The position numbers and the translations under genes are program-made. The notes beneath the pieces were generated by a model. That model worked only from the letters and a program-made list of their open reading frames with translations. It ran no database searches and was not told the origin of the DNA. 64,000 bases of DNA from Apteryx mantelli (Eukaryota; Chordata; Aves; Apterygiformes; Apterygidae): NCBI RefSeq assembly GCF_036417845.1, contig NC_089994.1:15890001-15954000 (forward strand), in the 5' to 3' direction. Positions within the stretch are counted from its first letter, which is position 1; each line of letters begins with the position of its first letter. Shown here piece after piece: positions 35,863-48,400 of this stretch.

Positions 35863-36440
35863 CTCCGACGGCGCGGCCGACGTTGGGCACGGCGGCTATC
35901 TGCGCATTGGCGGAGGACGATTCGTCAGGGCCCAGGAGAGACCGGGGGGGGCGGGATGACGCTCGCTTTAGCGCCCTCCCCTCTCCTCTCGCTTCGGCGC
36001 AGGGTGCCGCGACGCACCGCGGCTCCCGTGAGGTGCCCGTGGCGCTTCGCGAGCGGCACCGGCGCGGCCGAAAGCGCCGCTGGAGAAACGCAGATGCATT
36101 TACCTCCCCCCTCCCCCTCCCACCGCGCAGCCTGGCCCCGCCCCGCCCGCCCGCCCGGGGGCGCCGGTGGCGGGAGCGCGGCTAGGCGGTTACCGTTAGT
36201 GCCCCGGCGCCGCCCCCTCCCCCCCCCCCGCGGCTCCGTTAGCCCGGCCTTCCCGCCGGCCGAGGCGCCCCCTCGCCCGCCAGCCGCCCCCTCAGGGAAG
36301 CGGGCAGGGCCGGACATGCGGCCGCGCCGCCGCCTTCCCCATGGAAACGCCGGGGGGGCCGCGCCGCCCGCAGGCCCCGCCGCCGGCGCCGCCCCGGCCG
36401 CCGCAGGAAGGCAGCTGGCGCCGGGCCTCGCCGGGCATGC
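35830..36440. promoter_or_regulatory. Shared CpG-island promoter of SNRNP35 (-) and RILPL2 (+)
   Basis: About 600 bases of dense CpG lie between the SNRNP35 first-exon donor and the RILPL2 coding start. A reversed CCAAT box (ATTGG in gcattggcgg, about 35906) faces SNRNP35. CCCCGCCCCGCCC GC boxes at about 36137-36149 lie on the RILPL2 side. The head-to-head layout is direct; the transcription starts are inferred. Confidence 0.7.
35863..35960 (-). other. SNRNP35: SNRNP35 non-coding exon 1 (predicted)
   Basis: Its 3' edge is set by the donor GGAG|gtgagc. The 5' edge is not visible in the sequence and is approximate. It lies in the CpG island shared with RILPL2. Confidence 0.5.
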
Positions 36441-36781
36441 AGCGCCGCCGGGAGGAGGAGGAGGAGGGGGGAGGGGAGGGGGAGGAGGAAGACGGCCCGG
36501 AGAGCGCCCTGGCCAAGAGCCCCTTCCAGCTGACGGCCGCGGATGTCTACGACATCTCCTACGTGGTGGGCAGGGACCTGCTGCAGCTCGGCGGCGGCCC
36601 CGCCGTGCCCGCTGCCGTGGCGCGGCTCCAGTTCAGGATCGTGAGGGTGCTGGAGATGCTGGAAGCGCTGGTGAGCGGCGGCGGCGGCGCGGCCGAGGGG
36701 CGGCTGCGCGCCGAGCGGGACGGCCTGAGGCAGGAGGTGGAGGCGCTGCGGGACGCGGCGGCGCGGGGCAGCGCCCAGCAG
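36437..36781 (+). CDS. RILPL2: RILPL2 coding exon 1 (RH1 domain)
   Basis: 115 codons from the preferred ATG to RGSAQQ, phase 0, with donor CAG|gtgggt. The upstream in-frame ATG at 36341 would extend it. Confidence 0.9.
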
Positions 36782-39700
36782 GTGGGTCCCGGCGGGGGGG
36801 CGCGGGACGCTTTCGCCACGCTCCACCGAGTCTCGCAGGAAAGTTTGCTTTGCGTCTCTGCAGAAGACGATGTTTCCACAGCAGAAGTCTTCAGGGCTGC
36901 TACGAGTCGCAGCCGTTTCCTTCCCGCACTCCTGGTTTCCCGTGTTGGCCTCAACTTGCTCTTAGCTCAGCAACGCGCAGCAGTAACAGAGAAACTCGCA
37001 CACGCGCGGCCCCATTCCCACAGAGCTCGGGTGCGCGGTTGTACAGCTCCGGGCGCATAAAGACCATTTGCCATTTGCGCACTGAAGCTTTGTCACCGCG
37101 CGCAGGGAAGACTGATGTGTGTGACTGAAAAAGATGTTACCACAAAGGTCTTAAATTAGGGAGGGAGCTTTCAGGTCTCGGTTTTCTCTGCTACAGATGA
37201 TTGTTGTGCTGTTAGGCAAATTACTCATCACCAGAAAAGCAGTTAATAGCAGTTTCCTTGTAAAGCTAGATTGCAAATTCTTTGCGACAGAGACTTTGTT
37301 TTTAGATGTGGTCAGAGACTGTCGCAATTGGGCCCTGTTCTTGGCTGGGAAATGCATACTCTAAAATACAAAAAAAATAAGAAAAAAGATTTACAAAAAA
37401 CATCTTTACATCTGACAAAACTATGATGGACAATTATAATTAAGTTATAATTAACTGCTTGAAAAATCAAGATTGTGATGAACTCACACTGTTTGTAACA
37501 ATTACCATACAGTTATAAAATTGATAGTTTTTACTCTAGGACTGGCCTCTTTCGACAAGTTACAAGAGCATGACCACCATTTTATTTTACAGCTCAGCCT
37601 TGGACCAGATAAAGCAGTAATAGACCTCACAGATCCAGATCGCCCCCGGTTCACATTACAAGAGCTGCGAGAAGTACTGCAAGAGCGTAACCAGCTGAAA
37701 GCTCAGCTTCTTGTGGTGCAAGAGGAGCTACAGTGCTATAAGAGGTATATCATGAAGTCAGCAAAGAACTACTTATAACATTTACTTCTTGTCTGGTGAA
37801 CTTATCAGATGAGAGTATTGCATGTTTGAGCACCTAGATTGGACTAGGCATTGTCAAGACTTATGAGAAGAGGTATCCGTGCTCCCAAAAGCATACAAAG
37901 GAGCAAAGAAAAATGGGGAACAATGAAGGCTCTATGCAACATAGTTTTAAAACTGAACTCCCTCGTTCTGTACAATTAACAGCCTATTCCCATAATTGTA
38001 TCAGGGAAAGCCTAAGTACTAAGTTACTACAACTCCACATGCAGGCTGGATTCTCATGCATGTACATTCACCTATACAGTCACAACAGTTGTGCACACAC
38101 TATTCGTGTGAAAAGCCTAGCCACATACCAAAGAGCATGGGGATTTCCATCTCAGCTTTAGTCAAAGTTTACTTCCTCTTCCAACTTGCTGCTGTATAGA
38201 TGGGTGTATGCTAGTTTATCTACTGTTCCTTTGCCTCCAGAGTACTTATGGCATCGATGTAGAAAGAATATTAAACCCTTTCACCACCATTCAGGATGAG
38301 AGCTGTGCATTTTTTTTTTTTTTTTTAACTGCTAGCAGAAAGTTGTGTAAGGTACTTGAACTGTGGGGAAAAAAAAGACCTTTCAGAGAAGGATCTTTCT
38401 GGAAGAAAGCAGCCTGGGAGAATTGGTTTGATCCAAAGGATGGGATGCAGGTAGGGTCTTGCTCTTGGTGCTACAAATTGTTTCATCTCCCAGGCTCTGT
38501 TCTCGCCCCCACCATCTGTTTATACTGTAAGCTCTTTGGGACAAGAAATTACTTCTTACTCTAGGCACAACATTCCTGAGCACATTAGATTTCAATTGAG
38601 ATATCTCAGCAACAACCTCTTACACACAGTAAGTCTGACCTTTGCCTTGTCTGTAATAGTCAGGTTAAGCCACGAAGTCAAAGTTGAAGCCAAGAAGTCA
38701 GTTTGCAAACTGCCTGCTCAGCGGGACTTCTCATAACACAGCGAAGCACCTGCTTCCCTAGCTCAGCTCGCTGCCTTTGCTATACTGATTTTGGAATGAC
38801 TTCTTGCCTTTGATTTTCCAGCTGGGTTGCACAGCTTATTAAAGGCCAAGTTAAAAATTAACAACATGAATATTTTTAATTTCTGAGTGAATGCATTAAG
38901 TCACAGTACTCTGTACCTAGAGAGTGTGTCAAGGCTGCTTTTCAGTTCAAGCAGTTCTATGTGGTAATTTCCTCATACAATGTTCAGAGGGTTAAACCAA
39001 AACCCCCTTCCCTTTAAACATGCACATAAAACCTCTATTATATTGTACAGACATGAAGAGCAGTCATGCAGGTGAAGAGGATAATACGAACACTATGTTC
39101 TAAAATGTCATGTGTATATCCAAAATAATTGATATGTAGCGTAAGATATCTGACATTCTCACAAAGAATAGTTTAGTGAGAGTGATTGATGTTTGGGGTT
39201 TACTTTTTTTTTTAATCATGATTTTTGAGTAAAAATATGGTGCAGATATTAGAAATCTGCAGTGTCAGCCAAACAGCTCAGAGTCTTGTTTCTCTCAGAG
39301 AAAAATCTGCCCCCAAATTATCCCATGATGCCAGGTGCCTCCCCAGTTTCTAGATATTTGCCCATATTTTTGTTTTCAAGGTCCTGAACAACGTTGCTTA
39401 GCTACTTTCAGCCCTCAGCCGCAGCAGTTAAAAGCTTTGATCTGTTCAGCTCTTAAGATGAATGAGGTCAGCTTAGGACAGTAAATTGGCATGCTGTGAA
39501 AACCCAGTGTAATATGCAAGCTGGTGAAATCTAACCCAATTCCAAGCAGAGGAAGCATCCTTCAGTGAAACTGAAGCCTTTGCCTAAAGTAGCAGTTACA
39601 ACCTTAGAGAGTATAGCAGCACCAAAGTAGCCTGAGAAAATCTACAGCTCTGGCAAAGCCTTTCTTTTCTCCTCTATAGGATGGAAAGAGGAACAGCCAC

Positions 39701-40996
39701 CTACCTTGCATGGGGCTTGGGAATGTCCCATCTGTGCCCAGTTGTGTAGTATGAGCCTCCATGGCTGTGCTGAAGGTACCACAGATCCCCACAAGCAGAA
39801 CTTCACCATTTGTATCTGCACCTTACTGATATCCTTAGACTCTTTTACAAACCCAACATTAATTATACTTTCATTTGTGTTGTGACTTGGTGCTTTTCCT
39901 CTGTAGTCAGCTTATTATTTTCTTAGTGTTCTCATTAAAGCATAGCCTAAGCAAAATTATCTTATACATGGAAAATAATAACTGTTCATTACAAGCACTA
40001 GGCCAGGCCATCTCCTAACAAATATTAAACTATAGGAAAGCACACTGACTTCACCCAACTGACCTCAGCAGAATGGAAATGGGAACTCAAGATCTTTCCT
40101 GAATTAGAGTCTGAATTCAAAGGGCTCTAACTGCTCTAGCTGCACTGTACGTTCCTCTCATTTTGAGGGGCTCTCCTTCATAGCATTTTTAAGCTGTCTC
40201 CATGTAGCCTGGCTTTCCTCTTGACAGAGGAGACCTGCAAATGCGACTGTTTTGTGAGCACCCCTTCACTCGTGTCACAAGCTGCCCAGTGAAGGGTTTA
40301 ATGTAGACAGCAATGCCATGCTATGCACAGACCCATGAAAAATAAAAAAAATCCACTTCTTTCACTAGTGGGATCATCTCACAGAAAAGGGACCAAACTG
40401 AGAAACTGGAAACAGAATCCAGTGGCAACGACCCTGGCACCAGTAAGGACAGCAAAGACAAGACAATCATGAAACGGCTGTAAGTATCTCCGCATATTTT
40501 CTGGCAGAATATGGGAAAAGGGCATGTTTCATACTTAGTGAATGCAGGGATGAATTTTGAACTTTGGCCTAGTTGGCTAGATACTGTTTTCTCCTTCTCT
40601 CTCTCTGTAAAATTAAAACCTCATGGAGAAATCTATTCCTGTGCAAAAAGCACTCTTCAGGAGAGCAACCTCCACCCAGACAAGCAGGGCTTCACTTTTT
40701 TCCAGGAAGAATCAGCATTTTAGAACAGAACCATATTAGACTGCTGCCTTTCCTGTTAGCACATTAGGACTCTGCTGCGGGAACATGCCAGCTGTCCCTG
40801 GAGGTCTGTTTACATTGTATGCAAGCAGCTGTATGCAGTGCCCACAAACTCAGACTGTGTCCTTTAAGTTCCCAAAAATAGCAGAACACGTTGACACAGC
40901 AGTCCCACTGTATGGTCCTTGCTCTTCCATTTGTAAGCATTGTTTCTTTTTTCTTTTTTCTTTTTTTGCAGGTTCTCCTTTAAACATGGAAAATGA
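36437..40996 (+). CDS. RILPL2: RILPL2, RILP-like protein 2 (complete, 4 coding exons)
   Basis: RILPL2 is the short RILP-family member. In mammals it binds phospho-Rab8/Rab10 and myosin Va and acts in ciliary transport and cell shape. Coding exons: 36437-36781, 37593-37744, 40369-40479 and 40972-40996. From the ATG at 36437 they give 210 residues, against 211 in human. An in-frame ATG at 36341 would add 32 proline-rich residues. I prefer 36437 for length, its G at -3, and the acidic N terminus (QRRREEEEEGGGEGEEE) like the mammalian one. RH1 begins KSPFQLTAADVYDISYVVGR (about 29-48) and continues to LEMLEALV. RH2 is at about 122-165, with Arg132 and Arg134 in DPDRPRF. The tail is TIMKRLFSFKHGK. 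No central coiled-coil exons are present. Tail to tail with KMT5A. Confidence 0.95.
36782..37592 (+). other. RILPL2 intron 1
   Basis: 0.8 kb, GC-rich in its first 300 bases and then AT-rich, with nothing recognised. Confidence 0.8.
37593..37744 (+). CDS. RILPL2: RILPL2 coding exon 2 (RH2 domain)
   Basis: The acceptor is tttacag before CTCAGCCTT. It encodes LSLGPDKAVIDLTDPDRPRF through LQCYK, ending in phase 2 with AAGAG|gtatat. Confidence 0.95.
37745..40368 (+). other. RILPL2 intron 2
   Basis: 2.6 kb intron with a T run at about 38310-38327. No coding exon or known repeat was recognised. Confidence 0.75.
40369..40479 (+). CDS. RILPL2: RILPL2 coding exon 3
   Basis: The acceptor is tcactag before TGGGATCAT. 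It encodes GIISQKRDQTEK through KTIMKR plus two bases of Leu. The donor is CT|gtaagt. Confidence 0.94.
40480..40971 (+). other. RILPL2 intron 3
   Basis: About 490 bases, ending in a long pyrimidine tract. No other feature. Confidence 0.8.
40972..40996 (+). CDS. RILPL2: RILPL2 coding exon 4
   Basis: A pyrimidine-rich acceptor ending tttgcag comes before GTTCTCCTT. It encodes only LFSFKHGK, with TGA at 40994-40996. Confidence 0.92.
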
Positions 40997-41290
40997 ACAT
41001 GAATGAAAACTTAACCACTTCTGCTCAGAAATGGCACTGTTTAAAGCGTCTAAAGGAGTTGAGAGAAGCCAAGCATTGGAGGCATCACTCTCACTGCAGA
41101 GACTAAGCAGTCTCATAAATATTGTTTTTGTATAATATTCCTTCAGAATAGATTCTACTTTGCTTTTTTAGAAACTGTTTTATAACGTTCATACTTTTCC
41201 CATTTGTTAGATTCCTACCAGACATTCCCCACATGCAAAGAATAAAACTTTTAAATAAGAATAAAAAAGTATTGTATAAAGAGCATACGT
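40997..41290 (+). other. RILPL2: RILPL2 3' UTR (predicted)
   Basis: A short AT-rich UTR with AATAAA at 41241-41246 and again at 41260-41265. The transcript probably ends at about 41.28 kb. Confidence 0.6.
41241..41265 (+). terminator. Paired poly(A) signals, RILPL2
   Basis: Two AATAAA hexamers lie 19 bases apart, about 245-265 bases past the RILPL2 stop. Confidence 0.6.
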
Positions 41291-43160
41291 ACTACCACAC
41301 ATTTATCCTGTCCACCTATCAAAATATTCAACCTAAATGATTTCACAAGATTAAGATGCTTTATTTTTAAGGGATATATGCCATTCACAAGTGCATTCAT
41401 AAAGAGAAGCACTAGTTCCCCTTCCAGTCATATGCCCCAGTGATCTTATGTGGAAAGTAATTCTCTCCCTTACGCTAACAGCACCACTTCAAGAAAGCCC
41501 CCGAGTTGGTTTTTGTTCCATGTCTTCCTCCACATCAGATGGGCACATGGGCAGTAGGAAGCAGACCTCGTCACGAAAGATGTGATTAGATTGTGACAAC
41601 AGAACTCGCACACAGGGTGGCCCCTTGGGGCAGGATGAAAGATGCCAGAGGAGAGCGCAGCAAGGGAAGACAAAGCTGCTGCACCCTGCTCTGCTCACAT
41701 CAAGGACTGATGTCATTTCAGACATGTTCAGTCACTCTAACTGGAGCAGATGCACCAGACACTTCATTTCTGACAGCTAAAGCTCTTCTTCAGTAGATAA
41801 GAACTTTACTTTTCCCACAATTGTTTTGTTTTTCCATTAAGTGATACAAGCTGTGTATTAGCCTAGGTAATGAGATTTTATCACTAGTGGAAGTATATAG
41901 GGCAAACAGGAGCAGAAGAGATAAGCCTGAAAAATACTAACTAGGTTTCATATCTAGAAAAGCAGAAACTCATTTCAAGAGCATAAAAGTCTGAACAGAC
42001 AAAGAAAAGCAATGACAGGAATCAAGACTATGATCTTATTCTCTTCAGAAATGAAAGCCGGCCCTGAAATCTTTTGATTCCCTCTCATGCTAGCAGCATG
42101 AAGAACGTACGACACCTCACACACATCTGTGCTCAGCTGTACAATGCAAGTGTGAATGTGGCTTTGCAGAAGGTAGAACTGCAGCCTCATTTCAGAGAGA
42201 ACTTGCTAGCAACTGCACAGTAGCAAGGCAACATCAAAAATGTCTAACCTGGGTAAGTTCACAGTTGACACTGCCAGTGCACAGAACTGCTACAGCAAGT
42301 TTGCCATCTTCAAAATATTAGTAAGCCTTGGCCATGTGTCTTTTAGAGGAGGGAATTTACTGTGTTTAATATCAGAGATAACATGTAAAAAGCAAGCAAG
42401 CACGCAGCAGCAGCAGCCAGGACACATCTGCAAGCTGAAAAAGGAAGTTTACACATGTTCTTAAACCACTCAAAATAGGAGGCTAGAGGATGAGTTATCC
42501 AGAGACATATTTTCCAAGTCCCTTTAAAGAGAGGGTGACAATTATATGCCTAAAAACACACTAATCGCTCTATTAGATCTTAATGGAACAACTTCAGCTA
42601 ACAAATTGCACAGACTAAGCAGAGCTGTGTCAGTGAACCAATTTGCCAGGAGGCACAGAAGATTGTAATGTAGCTCTAAGCCACTCTTTGCAGATAGTTG
42701 AAGGAGATTATAACAAATGCTGCAATTATTTTCAATTTACCACTGCACATGTTTTTTTTAAATCAACTGTTAACTCTCAGTTCTTGTTTTAAAGTAGGTA
42801 GGAGAACACCCCAACCTTTTTGGATTACTCTTTTTCTCAGATCTCAAAGCTGCATCCACTCTAGCATCAAGTGAGCTGCAGAGCTTCTCCTTCAAAAGAG
42901 GAGCAAATTCCTTGGCTATGGCTACAACAGAAGAGGCTACGGCCTCTTAGACCAACCCTGCTGCCTCTGGCAAAGCCACACCAGCCTGATGGAAGCAGTT
43001 TAGCCCCCAACCCAAGGGCATCTTTCCCTCTTAGGTGCTTTACACCTTGCTAGAAGATTAATCCTTCCTATAAGGCACAGGGGTAAAAATAAAAACGGTA
43101 GGTTTCTGTGAAATGTGTATTGTTATATATACAGCAACTCCTAGAAAAGTAAAAGATACA
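41291..43160. other. Convergent spacer between RILPL2 and KMT5A
   Basis: No coding signal. A minus-strand AATAAA (plus TTTATT at 41360-41365) could mark a very distal KMT5A end. Otherwise nothing is recognised. Confidence 0.5.
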
Positions 43161-45211
43161 TATTCAGTGCAACATCAGCTTTATTACCATCTTCTGATGC
43201 AGTGCCACTTGATTACCAGTTAAGCTTTTCAGAGTTTTTTTTTCCCCCCCCTCTCCTTTATATTAAATCAGGAGAGATCCTCCCACTCTTTCTTGTTTAC
43301 AAAAGTGATGGTGAAGAACAGAGGTTTTAAGCTATTTGACCTGATAGGGAACAAGTAAATGTTTAAATAAAGAACAAAGAAAGCAGCATTTTGATTCCCA
43401 TTTTGACTTTAGGGAAGCACTCTAGTGGAACAGAATACTGTAGACTGCTGTAGGGTCTGTTACTGAGACCAGAGAGAAATCAGTGCCAACTCAAATAAGT
43501 CAGCCAAAAAAGCTTACCTGTAACTCAGTACCTGTAAGACAACAGGTCTCCAGTGAATTCTTCAGAAACAGTGGAAATTCACAGGCTTTCTCTGCTGAGC
43601 CTGCCTTGGGTTAAATGGTAAATAATGCCAAGTGTTTAATGCCTAATGATCTTCACAGCTTGCTTTCAAATGCTAATGATCTGCAATGGAGACAGGTACT
43701 ATAGCAGCCACTTCATTGATAATAAATATATTCTTTATTTTACAGAGACATTGTCTTCAAGTTTTTCATTTTAAAAATACATCACTAAACCACCTCTCTT
43801 GCTGCTGGAGCATACAACCAGGATGTTGCTGCTATCTGACCTATCATATAGGCAAGCATATAAGATTGTCCTATAGGGCATTAGCTGGAACAGCAGCAGC
43901 CTTCAAGACATGAGAAGCAGAAAACATTAAGAGAGCCACAGATCCCTTGCCGACATTTTCCAGCAGCAAGTGTGGCTGATGGCTCACAGCCATCTTCATC
44001 TACACACATGCCAAGCCTGCCTTGGCAAAAATTCCAACTGGTAAGAATTCATCTTTAACATAAAGGACCTCCATTGTATTGCCCGCCTATATCACAGATT
44101 TGGTTCTCCAATAGTAATGTTCAAAACATCTCCTGCAAGATGCTAAGCACTCAGCTCCCATTTCAGACAGTGGGACCAGATCATGCTGGACAGACCTACA
44201 GGACCAGGCAATAAGGAATCTACTTTCTTCATTGCATGAACTCCATCGTTACAGTTTGAAGTTGCATATGAAGATGACTCCCGGTTTTGGAACCGCTATG
44301 CTCTACTTCAAGCATTCACAGTAAATAAATAGCTTCTGATGTGGCTAATTAACATAGGGAGGTAATAAAAATTTTTTGGAGAGAGCTTTTTCTTTTACTT
44401 CTTTAAAACCCTCTAGGAGACACCTCCAAGAATCAGCCATCACCTATAAAAAGGTACCATCTCAAACTTTAGAAAATAGTAATGTCAAAAATTGATTCTC
44501 ACTGTAATGACTAAATTTTATCTTCACATTTCTAATCAGCATCAACCCAGTCTATCAAAAACCATCCGCTTTTAATTTCTCTGAAGAAAGTGGCCAGTCT
44601 GACCATCCATCTTCCCCAGTGCCAGTGCATTTGAAGTTCCGTGGCCAACATGAGATACGACTCTGGAATAATTAGATCCCTACCGCAAATTATTTGAGAA
44701 TGATAGAAACAATAGCGTCCATCTCAGAGAAGCCTGTCAGCACTGGGTTTCAAAAAGAAGTCTGACAAGTAGTCAAGCCATTGGATGTAAGAGTCAGAGT
44801 ACGGAAGTACATCTGCTGTCATAAAGCTAATGCCAAGTTCATCTCCTCACAAAGCGGAGCATGAGTTTTCATTGCAAAAGCAGAAGTACAACCCAAGTGA
44901 TTGAGTTTCAATCCGTGCGAGTCTTTGACTGCATGCCCAGGTGGCACTGGTTACTCTAGGCAAAAACGTTCAGGTTTTAGGGAGAGTTTCCTTTCACAAT
45001 ATAAAAATTTTGGCAATCTAAGATCAATTATTCAAGCCTGCCTGGAAACCTGCAATAGGTACTTAAATACTGCAAAGCAAAAAGATATTTAAGGAGCTCA
45101 AAACACCATAAGCAGTCCACTAAGCTGAGGGAGGTGAGGACAGGAAAAAAAATAAATCCATTGACTCTCTGTAGAGCACTCAGTTTGGAAAAAAAAAAAA
45201 AAAAGGATGAA
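43160..45211 (-). other. KMT5A: KMT5A 3' UTR (predicted extent)
   Basis: Non-coding sequence after the KMT5A stop. It begins with a T16 run on the minus strand (plus A run to 45204). Minus-strand AATAAA hexamers lie at 43739-43734 and 43185-43180, giving UTRs of about 1.5 or 2.0 kb. Which one is used cannot be told. Confidence 0.5.
43180..43185 (-). terminator. Candidate poly(A) signal AATAAA, KMT5A
   Basis: On the minus strand AATAAAGCTGATG is followed within 50 bases by a T-rich tract (ATCTTTTACTTTTCT). Confidence 0.45.
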
Positions 45212-45422
45212 TTAGTGTTTCAGCCATGGATGAGCTTCAATGGAAGCTTTGCTCCTGTCTCCATAATCGTACAATAGTTCTTCGCCTGCTTTAATGTCTC
45301 GGGAAGCTATCAGTATGAGATGAGGTACACCATCAATGTCATGAAGCTTTGTTTGACAATTGCCACATTTGCTGTGATTAATCAGTCTTCCCAGACGATT
45401 AGTTTCTTTTGTAGCATCGACA
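45212..45422 (-). CDS. KMT5A: KMT5A coding exon 8 (second half of SET domain)
   Basis: The acceptor is tctttcag before TGTCGATGC. It encodes VDATKETNRLGRLINHSKCG through EAHPWLKH, with TAA at 45214-45212. Confidence 0.97.
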
Positions 45423-48400
45423 CTGAAAGAACAAGAACAGAATGCAGGATTGCTGCATACCATACACAAGTCACATTTGCAGACAAAAAAAAAAGTGCAA
45501 ATCAGATAAAGAATTGGAAGTCCATGCAAGGCTTGAAAAAATGAAGGAAAGAGAACATTACAGAGTAATCATATGCCCAAATAGGCAGCATGCACAATGG
45601 CAATGTAAGGCTAACAACTAAAACAATTCCAAGAGACTTACGGGTTAGCACAAAACCCAGAAAACTGGATGCTGTGGACTATGCTCTTGATCCCAAGAAG
45701 CTCTCGACTGTTCATGAGAAACAGCAAACCCAGATGCAAGACAACACCGGAAGGGCTCAATACCTTTAACATCCTCCCTCAAGAAAACTGTATCTAAGGT
45801 ATGCTATCCACTGAGTAAGCAAGCAAAAGGACACATAACTAGCAAAAGCCTCTACTCCCACACAAGGCTGAGAATGCCTAAATAACGCATGCTCAGCTTC
45901 CAGAGACCTGAACCACAAAGCAGAGCTACATGTACTCTAGTGCCTCTCGTTGCACAAAGAGCTGTTATGGCAGCTATCATTAGGGCATCTAGACCGCATG
46001 TCAGATGCTTGGAATATTGGACTCTTCAAGGTAATTAATATACAGACTAAGTGACCCACACTCCAGCATGCAGCAACTCTCAGAGGCAGAGAGAGGAAGA
46101 TAGTTTGAGTAGTTCCAAAAGAACTGGAGTTTGGGGCAAACTAAGCAGCAAACAGAGTGGTAAAGCATGTACATTGGGTGGATGTCAGATACTAGAGGAG
46201 GAGGGAAACCTGGTCTAACAAAGTTTGAGGAACTGTTGCTCTTTCAGGGTGCCTGTCCACACCACTTTTCAAACAAAATTCTTACAACTCAGAGAAAACA
46301 GTTAACAAAAGAGTAAATTTAGCCAAAAGTCCACAAGAGAGCTAGAAGTCTCATTCCAGAAGATACAACTCTCCATATTGCTTGTACTGGGCCTCAGAGA
46401 GCAGGACATTGAGTAACCAGCCGTTCCTTTCAGCCAAGAGGTATAGGACGTTCTTGGACATTGAAACAGTGCTCAAATAAGATTCCCTAGTGCATGGTTC
46501 CCATTAAGAAAGTTTAATTTTGCAAGAAAACAAGAAGAGACTCAGCAGCATTCAAAGCTTCAATCGCTCAGTTATCACACCCTTTAAAAGTTACAGCAGG
46601 AAAAGCTTACCAGTATGTTTTGCTGAGGTACTGAAAATAGTACATATAGCAGCCTGTGGATGGGTCTTGAGCATACACAGCTTCTCGCTTTTTAGCATCA
46701 GTGATCTCTATGAGATCCCCATGATATTCAACTACAAATTCTCCTCGATTAAAATGTTTAGTAGCGATTACCCCTCTCCCTTTGCCATCAATGTAATCAA
46801 TCTGTTGAGGTGAAAAGAAAATCAGTTGGGAAAGCAGAAAGTATTTACATGACTACAAATATGCCATTCACTGAGAAATGAGTATGTGTCAGATTCATCA
46901 TTAAAAAAAACCACGTTATGGCACGATATTTAAGTGTGTTGCTGACAAAGCTGTAGCAGCACAATGTACAGCATTGGGAAAGAAATACAGGATGAGTTTG
47001 GGATGCAAATCTACAAGTTATCAGGTATCTTGATATAAATTTTTTTGATACAAAGTTTTCTAATCAAAGAATAAATAATTACATCAAAAAAACATACAGA
47101 AGAGTTATTGAATATTTTTAAATTAGCAGCCACCTATTAGCTGAGGAAGTCAGTTTTTCCATTTCAGGAGCACTGTTGCCATTAGTATGCACAGGATAAA
47201 AAGTTAGAGGAACAGAAGGATTGATTACAGAAATGATGTTTGCCAGCCACCAGCATGCTCTAGTATTCCTGCCTATCCCAGTAAACTGGGCCACTCTTCC
47301 ACTCTAAGAAAGTTCTCCTGTCATCGCCCTAGGAGCGACTTTATAACCACAGGCCACCACTTTTTAAGAATCACAGCCTTCGGCTTTTTCAGGAGCCATT
47401 TCTGCTTTAAATTCTAAAAGGGGTGCCAGAGTATCCCGAAGAGTAAGTAGCTGGTCCCAATAACTAGCATTTACTAACAGTGGGAGGAGAATCAGTACAC
47501 CCTATTCGTGCAGTGCACTAACAAAGAATCTACAGACAGAGCGAGTGAGTGAAATATATATGCACGTACACACACACTAGTGTTGCCATATATACACACG
47601 CCAAACAAGACTTCCATATCTAACGGGATTTTTGGAAGCTAACCCAAGACATTAAATACTAAAGGGAGCAAGTACATTTTCTGTGGTGTAAAGACTATAA
47701 AGTCCCCTCAATATTTATTAGAGCATACATGTTTGTCAGAGTGAAAAGGGAAAGTGAAAATGTGCCATCCAAAAGGGAAAGAGAAAACATGCTCCAATTT
47801 TGCTGCACTTTCATCTTAGTATCAAGGAACTGCAGCAGTTGCAAGACTGAGTGCTTCTACTTTTTGTTTAAGCAGATTAACAGCAAGAGACTGTGTAAAC
47901 ACTATAAGGCTACTTAGGTCAGTATTGCAGTTACCTTCATTCCTTCTTCTTTCCCACTTGTAATTAGTTCATCTATTTTCTTCCTCTCCTCAGTCTGCAG
48001 AGGAAACAAGACAAAAGTAAAACCATGGTATTGTTGTGGGTTTATTTCATAGCTAAGGGGGAACGATTATCTGTTGACACTTATTTTTCCAAAACCATCC
48101 CATATTTCTAGCAAAACTGAATGGTAAAAGAGACAGATTTCCTCCTAAAGATGTATAAGTAGCTGGATTCCATCCTAAAAGACAATATTTAAAAAATGTT
48201 CTTATCTTAACAATATATCTAGGGCACATTTGTTATTTGCTTTTTGCCAGTGGAAACCATTAACAGATAGTAACACACTTTCTCAAGCATTCAACTGACT
48301 GGCCACATGGTACGTTATGCAATTTTAACAAGAAGCACTACCTGCAATTCAGACTTGCTCTTCCTGGAGCTTCTTCTAACTGGGTAATAATCTGTCACTT

